Shown: positions 1 through 7,456 of the stretch, piece by piece
Numbering within the stretch: position 1 is the first letter of the stretch
Layout of the letters: each line of letters starts with the position of its first letter
DNA from: Actinomadura parmotrematis
GTDB taxonomy: Bacteria; Actinomycetota; Actinomycetes; Streptosporangiales; Streptosporangiaceae
Direction of reading: 5' to 3'
Length of the DNA stretch: 55,508 bases
NCBI RefSeq assembly: GCF_019458805.1
Contig: NZ_JAIBOA010000037.1
Span: 1 to 55,508 of the forward strand
Made by a program: the position numbers and the translations under genes
Notes under the pieces: model-generated
What the model was told of the DNA's origin: nothing
Seen by the model: the letters and a program-made list of their open reading frames with translations, nothing else
The model's database searches: none

Positions 1-8
1 ATATTGGG

Positions 9-36
9 AAGGCCCCGCCGAAAGGCGGGGCCTTTT
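9..36 (+). terminator. Rho-independent terminator at window edge
   Basis: An 11-bp perfect stem (AAGGCCCCGCC paired with GGCGGGGCCTT) closes on a GAAA tetraloop and runs into a short T stretch (TTTT at 33-36). The T tract lies on the + strand, so it most likely ends a rightward transcript whose gene lies before the window. Confidence 0.8.
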
Positions 37-97
37 CCATTTCCAGGCGCAGAAAAGGGCTCGAAGGGATGAGTGATCCGGCCTAGGCTGCGGTCCT

Positions 98-937
98 GTG
101 AGCAGCAGGTTGCGCGGGATCGCGGATGAGAACGAGCAGATCGTTGCCGCCGGCGAGTACGTCGCCGACGGCGGGCGGGTCGTCAGGATCGGGCCGGCGC
201 TGCGGGCCGCCGCAGAGGGGACCGTCGACTACACCCCGGCCGAGCTGGACGCCCTGCTGAACTCTCGTGAGGGCGGCGGCGATCACGCGACGTCCTTCGA
301 GGTGACGGCCGAGGGGACGATGCAGGCCGCGGGGCGGTTGCACAGGGAGGGCGCGGGGAGCATCGCGGCGCTCAACTTCGCCTCGGCTCGCAATCCCGGG
401 GGCGGGTACATCAGGGGCGCGAAGGCGCAGGAAGAAGATCTGTGCCGTAGCGCGCTCCTGTACTCGTGCCTCCTCAAGGCCCCGGATTACTACGAGACGC
501 ATCGGGCGTCCAGCGATCTCCTTTACAGCCATCGGGTCATCTGGTCGCCGGATGTCCCCGTGGTGCGGAACGAGGGCGGGCGGCTGCTCGACGAGTTCCG
601 GCTCGTCTCGTTCTTGACGAGTCCCGCGCCGAACGCGGGTGAGGCGTTGCGCCGTGACCGCGTGCTGGGTGACCGGATCGTGCAGGTGTTGCACGAGCGT
701 GCCGAGCGGGTACTCGCCGTCGCGGCCCATCAGCGGGTCCGGACGCTGATTCTGGGGGCTTGGGGATGCGGGGTGTTCCGCAACGATCCTCGCCAGGTCG
801 CCGACGCGTTCCACGCGCACCTCGTCGGGCCGGGGGCGTTCACGGGCGCCTTCGAGCGGGTGGTGTTCGCCGTCTGGGATCGCTCGCCGGTCTCCGCGAA
901 CAAGGCCGCGTTCGCCGAGCGGTTCGGGGAGGGCTGA
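98..937 (+). CDS. Bacterial-type poly(ADP-ribose) glycohydrolase-like protein (TIGR02452/DUF2263)
   Basis: The 279-residue protein belongs to the microbial PARG-like macrodomain family. The catalytic loop signature GGG-x7-QEE is visible at residues 101-113 (GGGYIRGAKAQEE), with the upstream ALNFASARNPGGG strand typical of the family. Known members cleave ADP-ribose polymers or bind ADP-ribose; the substrate here is inferred only. The start is GTG at 98. No Shine-Dalgarno precedes it, but TAGGCT at 84-89 sits 8 nt upstream like a -10 element, so the message is probably leaderless. The next gene runs in the same direction 75 bp later. No ADP-ribosyltransferase toxin is visible nearby, so a role as an antitoxin cannot be argued from context. 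Confidence 0.85.
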   Translation: MSSRLRGIADENEQIVAAGEYVADGGRVVRIGPALRAAAEGTVDYTPAELDALLNSREGGGDHATSFEVTAEGTMQAAGRLHREGAGSIAALNFASARNPGGGYIRGAKAQEEDLCRSALLYSCLLKAPDYYETHRASSDLLYSHRVIWSPDVPVVRNEGGRLLDEFRLVSFLTSPAPNAGEALRRDRVLGDRIVQVLHERAERVLAVAAHQRVRTLILGAWGCGVFRNDPRQVADAFHAHLVGPGAFTGAFERVVFAVWDRSPVSANKAAFAERFGEG

Positions 938-1012
938 CGGCGGGTTTCGTCGTAGGCGGCTGCCAGGGTGGTTCCAACGGCAGGGTGTACGGATCGAGAC
1001 CTGGGAGTCCCC

Positions 1013-1558
1013 ATGCGCAAGCTGTTCGTTTCGGAGTTCATCACCGCGGACGGCGTCATCGAGGCGCCCCACGAGTGGCACGGCGACTACTTCAACGAGG
1101 AGATGGGCGAGGCGGTCGGGGGCCAGTGGGCGAACGCCGACGCCATCCTGCTCGGCCGGACCACCTACGACGGGTTCGCCGCCGCCTGGCCGTCGATGCG
1201 GGACCAGCCCGGCGGCGACTTCATGAACGGCACCGCCAAGTACGTGGTGTCGAGGACGCTGGAGAAGGCGGAGTGGGAGAACTCCGCCGTCATCGACGGC
1301 AACGGTGACGTCGCCGCGGCGATCAGGGAGCTGAAGGAGGGGCCGGGCCGGGACATCATCGTGATGGGCAGCGGCGTCCTGGTGGACTTCCTGATCGCCG
1401 AGGGCCTGGTGGACGAGATCAGGCTCCTGGTCGACCCGGTGATCGTCGGTAAGGGGCAGCGGCTCTTCGGGGCGGGGGTGCCGAAGACGCCCCTGTCCCT
1501 GGTCTCGGCGGAGGTGTTCACCACCGGTGTGCAGCACCTCGTCTACAGCGTCGGCTAG
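1013..1558 (+). CDS. Dihydrofolate-reductase-like family protein (RibD C-terminal domain)
   Basis: This 181-residue protein has the RibD C-terminal/DHFR-like fold: it opens MRKLFVSEFITADGVIEAP, has the LLGRTTYDGF segment near residue 45 and GPGRDIIVMGSGVLVDFLI near 112. Such stand-alone proteins (YyaP/YwjB group) are assumed to be NADPH-dependent reductases, but true dihydrofolate reductase activity is rarely shown. An in-frame start 45 nt upstream exists; I chose the ATG at 1013 because GGGAG lies 6 nt before it and because homologues begin with M-R-K-L. Prolyl aminopeptidase follows after 16 bp, so the two are probably co-transcribed. Confidence 0.85.
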   Translation: MRKLFVSEFITADGVIEAPHEWHGDYFNEEMGEAVGGQWANADAILLGRTTYDGFAAAWPSMRDQPGGDFMNGTAKYVVSRTLEKAEWENSAVIDGNGDVAAAIRELKEGPGRDIIVMGSGVLVDFLIAEGLVDEIRLLVDPVIVGKGQRLFGAGVPKTPLSLVSAEVFTTGVQHLVYSVG

Positions 1559-1574
1559 ACGCGGGGACGCGCTC

Positions 1575-2561
1575 GTGCATCCGCCGATCGAGCCGTACGC
1601 GGACGGCCTCCTCGACACCGGGGACGGGCATCGCGTCCACTGGGAGACCTGCGGTGATCCCGGCGGGCGGCCGGTGCTCGTCGTCCACGGGGGCCCGGGG
1701 TCGGGCTGCACGCCCGGCCAGCGCCGTCTGTTCGATCCCAAGCACTACCGGGCCGTGCTGTTCGACCAGCGGGGTTGCGGGCGGAGCCGGCCCCACACGG
1801 CCGACCCGTCGACCGGCCTGGACGGCAACACGACCTGGCATCTGGTCGCCGACATGGAGCGGCTCCGCGAGCACCTCGGCATCGACCGCTGGCTGCTGTT
1901 CGGGGGCTCGTGGGGGTCGACGCTGATGCTCGCCTACGCCGAGGCGCACCCGGAACGCGTCACCGGGATGGTGGTCGCGGGGGTGACGATGTCGCGCCGG
2001 TCGGAGATCGACTGGCTGTACCGGGGCGTGGGCCGCTTCTTCCCGGCGGAGTGGCGGCGGTTCCGGGACGGCGCCCCCGACCCTGACGGCGACCTGGTCG
2101 AGGGTTACGCCCGGCTGCTGTCCGATCCGGATCCGGCGGTGCGGGAGCGGGCGGCCCGCGACTGGACGGCCTGGGAGGACGCCGTCGTCTCCCTGGAGAA
2201 AGAGGGGAGGCCGCGGCCTTACAGCGGCCGTCCGGACGCGGCCCGGCTCGCGTTCGCGCGCATCTGCGCCCACTACTTCGCGCACTCCGCCTGGCTGGAG
2301 GAGGGTGCGCTCCTGCGCGACGCGCACCGTCTCGCCGGGATACCGGGGGTGCTCGTCCACGGTCGCCTCGACCTGGGCGCGCCGCTGGAGAACGCCTGGC
2401 AGCTCGCCGAGGCGTGGCCGGACGCCCGCCTCGTGGTGGTGGACACCGGGCATACCGGTGGCGCCGCGATGACGGGCGCCGTCCTGGCGGCGCTGGACGG
2501 GTTCGCCGCCGCGTGGCCGGGCGCGGGTCAGAGCAGGTCGGCGCGCCGGCCGGTCAGGTAG
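1575..2561 (+). CDS. pip: Prolyl aminopeptidase (peptidase S33)
   Basis: An alpha/beta hydrolase of 328 residues that removes N-terminal proline from peptides in the cytoplasm. The oxyanion-hole motif HGGPGSG, the family-specific segment FDQRGCGRSRPH and the nucleophile elbow GGSWGS are all present, followed by the acid in VHGRLDLGAP and the histidine in DTGHTGG. Length and order match S33 iminopeptidases. The GTG at 1575 has GGGGA about 7 nt upstream and lies 16 bp after the preceding stop; an earlier in-frame ATG at 1527 would overlap that gene and lacks a binding site. The 3' end overlaps the convergent oxidoreductase gene by 34 bp. Confidence 0.93.
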   Translation: MHPPIEPYADGLLDTGDGHRVHWETCGDPGGRPVLVVHGGPGSGCTPGQRRLFDPKHYRAVLFDQRGCGRSRPHTADPSTGLDGNTTWHLVADMERLREHLGIDRWLLFGGSWGSTLMLAYAEAHPERVTGMVVAGVTMSRRSEIDWLYRGVGRFFPAEWRRFRDGAPDPDGDLVEGYARLLSDPDPAVRERAARDWTAWEDAVVSLEKEGRPRPYSGRPDAARLAFARICAHYFAHSAWLEEGALLRDAHRLAGIPGVLVHGRLDLGAPLENAWQLAEAWPDARLVVVDTGHTGGAAMTGAVLAALDGFAAAWPGAGQSRSARRPVR

Positions 2562-3385
2562 GCGGTGAGGGAGGTCGCCGGGCGGCCGGTGAGGCGGGGG
2601 ACGGCGCCGGTGACGACGTCCATCCAGCCGGCGCGGTGCGCCGCGCCCGCCCCGGCCCAGGCTGCCGCCAGCGTCTCGGGGACGCCCTGCGCGGCGAGCC
2701 GGGCGGTGGCCTCGGCGGGGTCCAGCGGGACGTGCCGGACCGGGCGGCCGGTCGCCTCCGACAGGGCGGCGGCGAGGCCCGCGGCGGTCACCGCTTCGGG
2801 GCCCGTCACGTCCAGGTACTCGCCGGTCGAGCCTCCCTCAGCGAGGACGGCGGAGGCGACGGCGGCGCTGTCGTCGCGGGTGACGTAGCCGACGCGGCCC
2901 TTCCCGGCGGTGGTCGGAAGCTCGCCGGTGGCGACGGCGCGCTGCGCCAGGCCCATGTCGAGCAGGATCTCCGGCCAGAAGTTGAAGCGCAGCGCCGTGA
3001 ACGGCACGCCGCTGCCGGCGAGCACGCGTTCGGTGTCGCGGTGGTCGGCGACGACGCCGACCGGGTTGCCCGGGTCGCCGGCACGCGTCACCGAGGTGTA
3101 GACGAGGTGGCCGACGCCGGCCTCGGCGGCCGCCTCGATCGCGGCGGTGTGCGCGGGCACCCGCCCCGTCCAGGCGTCCAGGCTGATGACGAGGAGCCGC
3201 TCGACGCCGTCCAGGGCGCGGGCGAGGTCGCCGGGTGCGGTGAAGTCGGCGTGCCGGGCGCGGACGCCCTTCACCCGGTCGGGGGTGCGCGTGAGGGCGA
3301 GCACGCGGGACGCGTCGACGCGGTCCAGCAGGTGCCGCAGCACCAGGCCGCCCAGCTTTCCAGAGGCGCCGCTGACAGCGAGCAT
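2528..3385 (-). CDS. NmrA-like NAD(P)H-binding oxidoreductase (QorB/YtfG type)
   Basis: An atypical short-chain dehydrogenase of 285 residues. The dinucleotide loop GASGKLGG is at the N-terminus and the NmrA-type strand GVGHLVYTSV lies near residue 100. The closest well-known relatives are NAD(P)H:quinone oxidoreductase 2 (QorB) proteins. The ATG at 3385 is chosen over the GTG one codon upstream because GGGAG then sits 7 nt away. It is divergent from an HxlR regulator, the same arrangement as qorB/ytfH in E. coli, which suggests the regulator controls it. Likely role: reduction of quinones or electrophiles; substrate not shown by the sequence. Confidence 0.85.
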   Translation of the reverse strand: MLAVSGASGKLGGLVLRHLLDRVDASRVLALTRTPDRVKGVRARHADFTAPGDLARALDGVERLLVISLDAWTGRVPAHTAAIEAAAEAGVGHLVYTSVTRAGDPGNPVGVVADHRDTERVLAGSGVPFTALRFNFWPEILLDMGLAQRAVATGELPTTAGKGRVGYVTRDDSAAVASAVLAEGGSTGEYLDVTGPEAVTAAGLAAALSEATGRPVRHVPLDPAEATARLAAQGVPETLAAAWAGAGAAHRAGWMDVVTGAVPRLTGRPATSLTAYLTGRRADLL

Positions 3386-3465
3386 CACAGATCTCCCGAG
3401 GTCGTGCGCGGATGCGTACGCTGATCGTGCGCCGTCCGCCCGGCCCCTCGAAAGAAGGCACTTCG

Positions 3466-3852
3466 ATGTCCACTGCTCCGGTGACGCCGACCGCCCTCGT
3501 GACTCCCGTGACCGCCGCCGACTACGAGGGCTGTCCGGGGACGGCCGTCGTGCGCCGCTCGGGGGAGAAATGGACGATGCTGCTGCTGTCCCTGCTGAGC
3601 CAGCGCGCCTACGGGTTCAACGAGCTGGACCGGGCGGTCGAGGGTCTCAGCCGCCGGGTGCTGACCCGGACGCTGCGCATCCTGGAGCGCGACGGGCTCG
3701 TCAGCCGCACCCCGCTGCCCGACGGGCGGGTCGCCTACGCGCTCACCGGTCTCGGCCGGTCGCTGTACGGGCGGCTGCGCCATCTCGCGGTGTGGGCGGT
3801 CGAGAACGAGGACGCGGTCCGCGCCGCACGCGAGGCGTTCGACCGCGCGTGA
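3466..3852 (+). CDS. HxlR-family transcriptional regulator
   Basis: A 128-residue winged-helix protein. The HxlR signature KWTMLLLSLL..AYGFNELDR..GLSRRVLTRTLRILERDGL is visible through the middle. Cys23 lies in the motif YEGCPGT just before the DNA-binding core; in characterised relatives (QorR, YodB, HypR) an N-terminal cysteine senses diamide, quinones or hypochlorite, so redox sensing is plausible here. The ATG at 3466 has AAGAAGG about 7 nt upstream; the longer in-frame start at 3412 has no binding site and an unlikely N-terminus. It is divergent from the QorB-like gene with an 80-bp shared promoter region. Confidence 0.9.
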   Translation: MSTAPVTPTALVTPVTAADYEGCPGTAVVRRSGEKWTMLLLSLLSQRAYGFNELDRAVEGLSRRVLTRTLRILERDGLVSRTPLPDGRVAYALTGLGRSLYGRLRHLAVWAVENEDAVRAAREAFDRA

Positions 3853-3899
3853 GGGCGGCCTGCGGGATCATACGGGGATGCGTTCCGGTTGGAGGTCCC

Positions 3900-4466
3900 G
3901 TGGTCACCGCCCATAAGTCGCGGCTGCGCGACAAGTACCTGTCGGCGGAGGTGTCGGCGGCGCCCGCGCCGTGGCGGCGGGTGTTCGACGGCCCGCGGCC
4001 CGTCGGGGGCCTGCTCGGCGCCGGGTTCGCCGTCCGCCCCGAAGACGGGCGGGACCTGCTGCTGGTGGTGTCCCATGACGGGTACGGCCTGTTCGACACG
4101 GTGACGGGCGAGCGCGTCGCGCGAGAGCGCACCCCCGATCCCGCCGATGACGACGATCTGGTGCGGCACGGCATCGGGCCCGTCGCGGCGGAGCCGGTGC
4201 GGATCGCGGGCCTGTTCGGCGGTGGCCTGCACACCGGGACCGGCGACGGCTGGTCGGTGGAGGTCGTCGCGCCCGGCTGGCCCGACCAGCGGGTGATCCT
4301 GTCGTCCGACGGCGGGCAGCATTCGGGGTCGCCGGGCGGCACGTGGTGGCACGTCCGGCACGTCGACCACGCCGAGCTGCGCGCCGCCGGGTTCGCGCCG
4401 TCGGGGGAGACCTTCGTCGTCGCGACGAGCGCCGACGTCAGCCTGTGGACGCGGGCGCGGGCGTAG
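3900..4466 (+). CDS. Conserved hypothetical actinobacterial protein
   Basis: A 188-residue soluble protein that I cannot assign to a function. It begins VVTAHKSRLRDKYLSAE and is rich in Gly, Asp and Trp, with alternating short strands (DLLLVVSHDGYGLFDTVTGE; GGTWWHVRHVDH) that suggest an all-beta fold. No signal peptide, membrane segment or metal motif is visible. The GTG at 3900 has GGAGG 5 nt upstream, which decides the start. The gene lies 47 bp after the HxlR gene and overlaps the convergent hydroxylase gene by 29 bp. Codon use (very high GC3) matches the neighbours. Confidence 0.75.
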   Translation: MVTAHKSRLRDKYLSAEVSAAPAPWRRVFDGPRPVGGLLGAGFAVRPEDGRDLLLVVSHDGYGLFDTVTGERVARERTPDPADDDDLVRHGIGPVAAEPVRIAGLFGGGLHTGTGDGWSVEVVAPGWPDQRVILSSDGGQHSGSPGGTWWHVRHVDHAELRAAGFAPSGETFVVATSADVSLWTRARA

Positions 4467-5310
4467 GCGGGGCGGGCGGGGCGGGCGTCCAGCCGGGGCC
4501 GCGCAGCACGTGGCCGGCGCGGTCGCGCCAGGACGGGGCGGCGCGCACGTCCCGCCACAGGCCGGCGAACTCGTGGAAGGCGACGCGGGCCGGGTTGTAG
4601 GTGCCGACGTTCTTGGTGAGGCCGTACACGGGCCGCTCGCCCTCGGGCTCGAAGCTGCGGAACAGCCGGTCCCACACGATGAGGATGCCGCCGTAGTTGC
4701 GGTCCAGGTAGCGGCGGTTGGAGCCGTGGTGGACGCGGTGGTGCGAGGGGGTGTTGAAGACCAGTTCCACCGGTCGCGGCAGCCGCTCGACCCGCTCGGT
4801 GTGCAGGAAGAACTGGTAGACGAGGCTGACCGACTGCTGGAACAGGATCATCCAGGGGGAGAAGCCGAGCAGCGCGAGCGGCAGCCAGAACGGCAGCGCC
4901 GTCATCGGCGTCCACGTCTGCCGGAGCGCGGTGGACAGGTTGTAGAAGGTGCTGGAGTGGTGCACGACGTGGCTCGCCCAGAGGACGCGGACCTCGTGGT
5001 GCAGCCGGTGGTACCAGTAGTAGACGAGGTCCTCGGCGAAGAACAGCGCCACCCACGTCAGCGGGTCGCTCGCGGGCAGGTGGAACGGCGCGACGGCGTA
5101 GGCGGCGGTGTAGACGGCGACGACGGCGAGTTTCCAGCCGACGTTGATGGCGACGTAGCCGAGGCCCATCGACAGGCTGGTGGCGGCGTCGCGGACCTCG
5201 TAGCCGCGCTCGTCGTCGTCGGGCAGGTAGCGGTAGGAGAACGCCTCCAGCGCCAGGCAGAGCACGAACACCGGGACCGCGTACAGCACCGGGTCGACGA
5301 CCGCACCCAT
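4438..5310 (-). CDS. Fatty acid hydroxylase / sterol desaturase family membrane protein
   Basis: A 290-residue integral membrane di-iron protein. The three histidine clusters of the superfamily are present: HRLHH at 101-105, HVVHH at 114-118 and HHRVHH at 190-195, with an extra His at 170. About four hydrophobic segments flank them. Family members hydroxylate or desaturate fatty acyl chains, sterols or carotenoids using O2; the substrate here is unknown. A strong GGAGGAGGAG precedes the ATG at 5310. The start overlaps the upstream GntR stop by one base (TGATG), so translation is coupled and the two form an operon. A proline-rich tail ends the protein. Confidence 0.88.
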   Translation of the reverse strand: MGAVVDPVLYAVPVFVLCLALEAFSYRYLPDDDERGYEVRDAATSLSMGLGYVAINVGWKLAVVAVYTAAYAVAPFHLPASDPLTWVALFFAEDLVYYWYHRLHHEVRVLWASHVVHHSSTFYNLSTALRQTWTPMTALPFWLPLALLGFSPWMILFQQSVSLVYQFFLHTERVERLPRPVELVFNTPSHHRVHHGSNRRYLDRNYGGILIVWDRLFRSFEPEGERPVYGLTKNVGTYNPARVAFHEFAGLWRDVRAAPSWRDRAGHVLRGPGWTPAPPAPPTPAPASTG

Positions 5311-6023
5311 CAGAACTCCTCCTCCTGCTCGATCCTGGCCACCACGTCGCCGAGGAGGTCCCACGCCGCCCGGTGGGCGCCGTCGCCGTCGCGGGCGGCG
5401 ATGAGCGCGGCGAGCTCGTCGTGGCGGGCGCGGTCGGCGTACTCCTCCAGCAGCCCGGCGACGGTCTCGGGGCCGAGCCGCGCCACCGCGTCCACCAGGC
5501 TGTTGAGGGCGAGGCGGTAGGCGATGTTGCCCGAGCCGTCGACGACCGCGTCCCAGAAGGCGAGGTCGGCGGCGACGAGGGCGTCCCGGTCGCGGGCGTC
5601 GGCGGGGAAGCGCCGGGCCGCCTCGGTGACGCGGGCGACGTCGCGGGCGTCGGCGTGGCGGGCGCAGCGGCGGGCGGCGTCGGCGCCGACCGTCTGCCGC
5701 ATGACGACGATGTCGTGCAGCACCGTGCGGGCCTCGGCCACGCCGGAGCGGGTCAGCTCCAGCAGCAGCTCCAGGCCGGCGTGCCGCCGCCAGTCCAGCA
5801 CCTGCGTCCTGCCTCCCTGCGCGACGCGCACCACGCCCGCCTGCTGGAGGCGCTTCAGCGCCTCGCGGACCGCGTGCCGGTTGACCCCGAAGACCTCGGT
5901 CAGCTCGCGCTCGGGCGGCAGGAGGTCGCCGGGCGCGACCTCGCCGCCGAGGATGCGGCCGATCAGCTGGGCGTACACCGCGTCCGACAGGACGCCCCGC
6001 GCTACGGCGGTCATCTCCGGCAT
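5310..6023 (-). CDS. GntR-family regulator, FadR/FCD subfamily
   Basis: A 237-residue regulator with an N-terminal winged helix (LLPPERELTEVFGVNRHAVREAL, about residues 30-55) and an all-helical FCD effector domain holding DLAFWDAVVDGSGN and ARHDEL segments. The FCD domain often binds a metal and a carboxylic acid or acyl ligand. I chose the ATG at 6023; an ATG three codons later is possible. It is co-transcribed with the hydroxylase gene, and a palindrome of FadR type (CTGGTTGGACCAG at 6060-6072) lies 37 bp upstream, so autoregulation in response to an acyl or organic-acid ligand is likely but inferred. Confidence 0.88.
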   Translation of the reverse strand: MPEMTAVARGVLSDAVYAQLIGRILGGEVAPGDLLPPERELTEVFGVNRHAVREALKRLQQAGVVRVAQGGRTQVLDWRRHAGLELLLELTRSGVAEARTVLHDIVVMRQTVGADAARRCARHADARDVARVTEAARRFPADARDRDALVAADLAFWDAVVDGSGNIAYRLALNSLVDAVARLGPETVAGLLEEYADRARHDELAALIAARDGDGAHRAAWDLLGDVVARIEQEEEF

Positions 6024-6059
6024 ACCGTCCAGGGTCCTCGATAACGGTCCACTTATCAA

Positions 6060-6072
6060 CTGGTTGGACCAG
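6060..6072. promoter_or_regulatory. Candidate FadR/GntR operator
   Basis: CTGGTTGGACCAG is a perfect 5-3-5 inverted repeat and contains TGGT-N3-ACCA, the core recognised by FadR-subfamily GntR regulators. A second, overlapping repeat (GGTCCA at 6046-6051 with TGGACC at 6065-6070) shares its right half. It lies between the divergent GntR and ArsR-SRPBCC genes and could serve both. Confidence 0.6.
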
Positions 6073-6097
6073 CGGCGTGGCAGGGAGCGGGACGGCC

Positions 6098-6126
6098 TTG
6101 ACATGCAAGGAAATGCCTGCATTACT
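6098..6126 (+). promoter_or_regulatory. Promoter with embedded dyad for the ArsR-SRPBCC gene
   Basis: A -35 match TTGACA (6098-6103) is followed after 17 bp by ATTACT (6121-6126, a weak -10). The spacer carries an imperfect palindrome at 6103-6122 (outer arms ATGCA/TGCAT). The predicted start of transcription falls on or next to the ATG at 6133, so the gene would be leaderless and the palindrome is well placed for autorepression. Confidence 0.45.
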
Positions 6127-6132
6127 GCGGGT

Positions 6133-6888
6133 ATGCAGGACGCCGTGTTCCGGGCGCTGGCCGACCCCACGCGCCGCCGCCTCCTGGACCGCCTCCACGA
6201 GGAGAACGGGCCGACGCTCGGGCGGCTCTGCGCCGGGCTCGGGATGTCGCGGCAGGCCGCGAGCCAGCACCTCGCGGTCCTCGAAGAGGCCGGCCTCGTC
6301 ACCGTCGTGCGCCGCGGGCGCGAGCGGCTGCACTACCTGAACCCGGTGCCGCTGCACGAGGTGCAGGAGCGCTGGATCGACAAGTTCGAGCGGCCGCGGC
6401 TGCGGGCGCTCGCCGAACTCAAACGCCGCGCGGAGGACGCCGTGTCCGACAGGCCCACGTACGTGTACGTCACCTACATCGAGAGCACCCCCGGCAAGGT
6501 GTGGGAGGCCCTCACCGACGCCGAGCTGACCGCCGCCTACTGGGGGCACGCCAACGTGTCGGACTGGCGGCCGGAATCGCGGTGGGAGCACCGGCGCACC
6601 GACGGGTCGGGCGTCGTCGACGCGGGCGGCACCGTCCTGGAGGCCGACCCGCCGCGCCGGCTCGTCCTCACCTTCGGTCCCCCCGAGGAGGGCGCGGAGG
6701 CGTCCACCGTCGCCTTCGACATCGAGCCCTACGGCGCGATCGTCCGGGTCACCGTCACCCACACCGACCTGCCCGACGAGGAGCAGCGCGATGTCGCCGC
6801 CAAGGGCTGGACGGCGGTGCTGGCCAACCTGAAGACGCTGCTGGAGACCGGGCACGTGCTGCCGGAGGCCCCCTGGGAGATGCCCTAG
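6133..6888 (+). CDS. ArsR-type HTH fused to SRPBCC (AHSA1/START-like) domain
   Basis: A 251-residue fusion. Residues 1-95 are an ArsR winged helix (ALADPTRRRLLDRL; GMSRQAASQHLAVLEEAGLV); residues about 105-240 are an SRPBCC/AHSA1 ligand-binding domain (STPGKVWEALTDAELTAAYWGH; KGWTAVLANLKTLLETG). Known fusions of this type are common in actinobacteria and presumably couple binding of a hydrophobic ligand to repression. The ATG at 6133 gives the family N-terminus; no Shine-Dalgarno is present and it appears leaderless. An alternative ATG at 6103 would lie inside the promoter. Its TAG stop shares the tetranucleotide CTAG with the stop of the convergent DUF523 gene. Confidence 0.88.
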   Translation: MQDAVFRALADPTRRRLLDRLHEENGPTLGRLCAGLGMSRQAASQHLAVLEEAGLVTVVRRGRERLHYLNPVPLHEVQERWIDKFERPRLRALAELKRRAEDAVSDRPTYVYVTYIESTPGKVWEALTDAELTAAYWGHANVSDWRPESRWEHRRTDGSGVVDAGGTVLEADPPRRLVLTFGPPEEGAEASTVAFDIEPYGAIVRVTVTHTDLPDEEQRDVAAKGWTAVLANLKTLLETGHVLPEAPWEMP

Positions 6889-7370
6889 AGGGAGTCGGCG
6901 TAGGCGGCCGCGGCCGCCAGGTCGTCCTCGCCGAAGACGCGGACGCCCGCGCGCTCCAGCAGCGCGGCGGTGACGCCCTCGCCGGGCACCTTGCGGCCGC
7001 TGAACGTCCCGTCGTGGACGCGCAGCGTCCCGCAGGACGGGCTGCCCTGCTTGAGCACCGCGACGCGCGCCCCGGTGCGGCGCGCGGCGTCCAGGGCGTG
7101 CCGGGCGCCGCGCAGGAACGCCTCGGTGACGTCCTCGCCGGTGACGGCGACGACGCGGGCGGCGCCGTCCAGCACGTCCGCGCCGGTCCCGCCGACGATC
7201 TCGGCGGGCGGGCGCGGGACCGCGAGGCCGCCCGCGACCTCCGGGCACACCGGGACGAGCCGCCCGGCCGCGCGCCACGCCTCGACGACGGCGTCCGCCA
7301 CCGGCCTCCCGGTGCCGTCGTAGCGGACCGGGCGGCCGAGCAGGCAGGAGCTCACCAGGATCGGTTCCAC
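6885..7370 (-). CDS. DUF523 family protein, TudS-like (thiouracil desulfurase type)
   Basis: A 161-residue cytoplasmic protein. The three family cysteine motifs are intact: SSCLLG (Cys9), VCPEVAGG (Cys42, Glu44) and GSPSCG (Cys113). In characterised TudS proteins these three cysteines bind a [4Fe-4S] cluster with one free iron and the enzyme removes sulfur from 2-thiouracil; equivalence here is by family, not shown. It converges on the ArsR-SRPBCC gene and the two reading frames overlap by 4 bp. It is divergent from ctaD, with 86 bp between starts. Confidence 0.85.
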   Translation of the reverse strand: MEPILVSSCLLGRPVRYDGTGRPVADAVVEAWRAAGRLVPVCPEVAGGLAVPRPPAEIVGGTGADVLDGAARVVAVTGEDVTEAFLRGARHALDAARRTGARVAVLKQGSPSCGTLRVHDGTFSGRKVPGEGVTAALLERAGVRVFGEDDLAAAAAYADSL

Positions 7371-7456
7371 CCCGCCAGCCTAGGCCGCGTGACGTCTTGC
7401 GCCGGATGGGGCGACGGCGGATGGTGGTGGGGTCTGTCGTCCCTAGGGAGCCCGGC

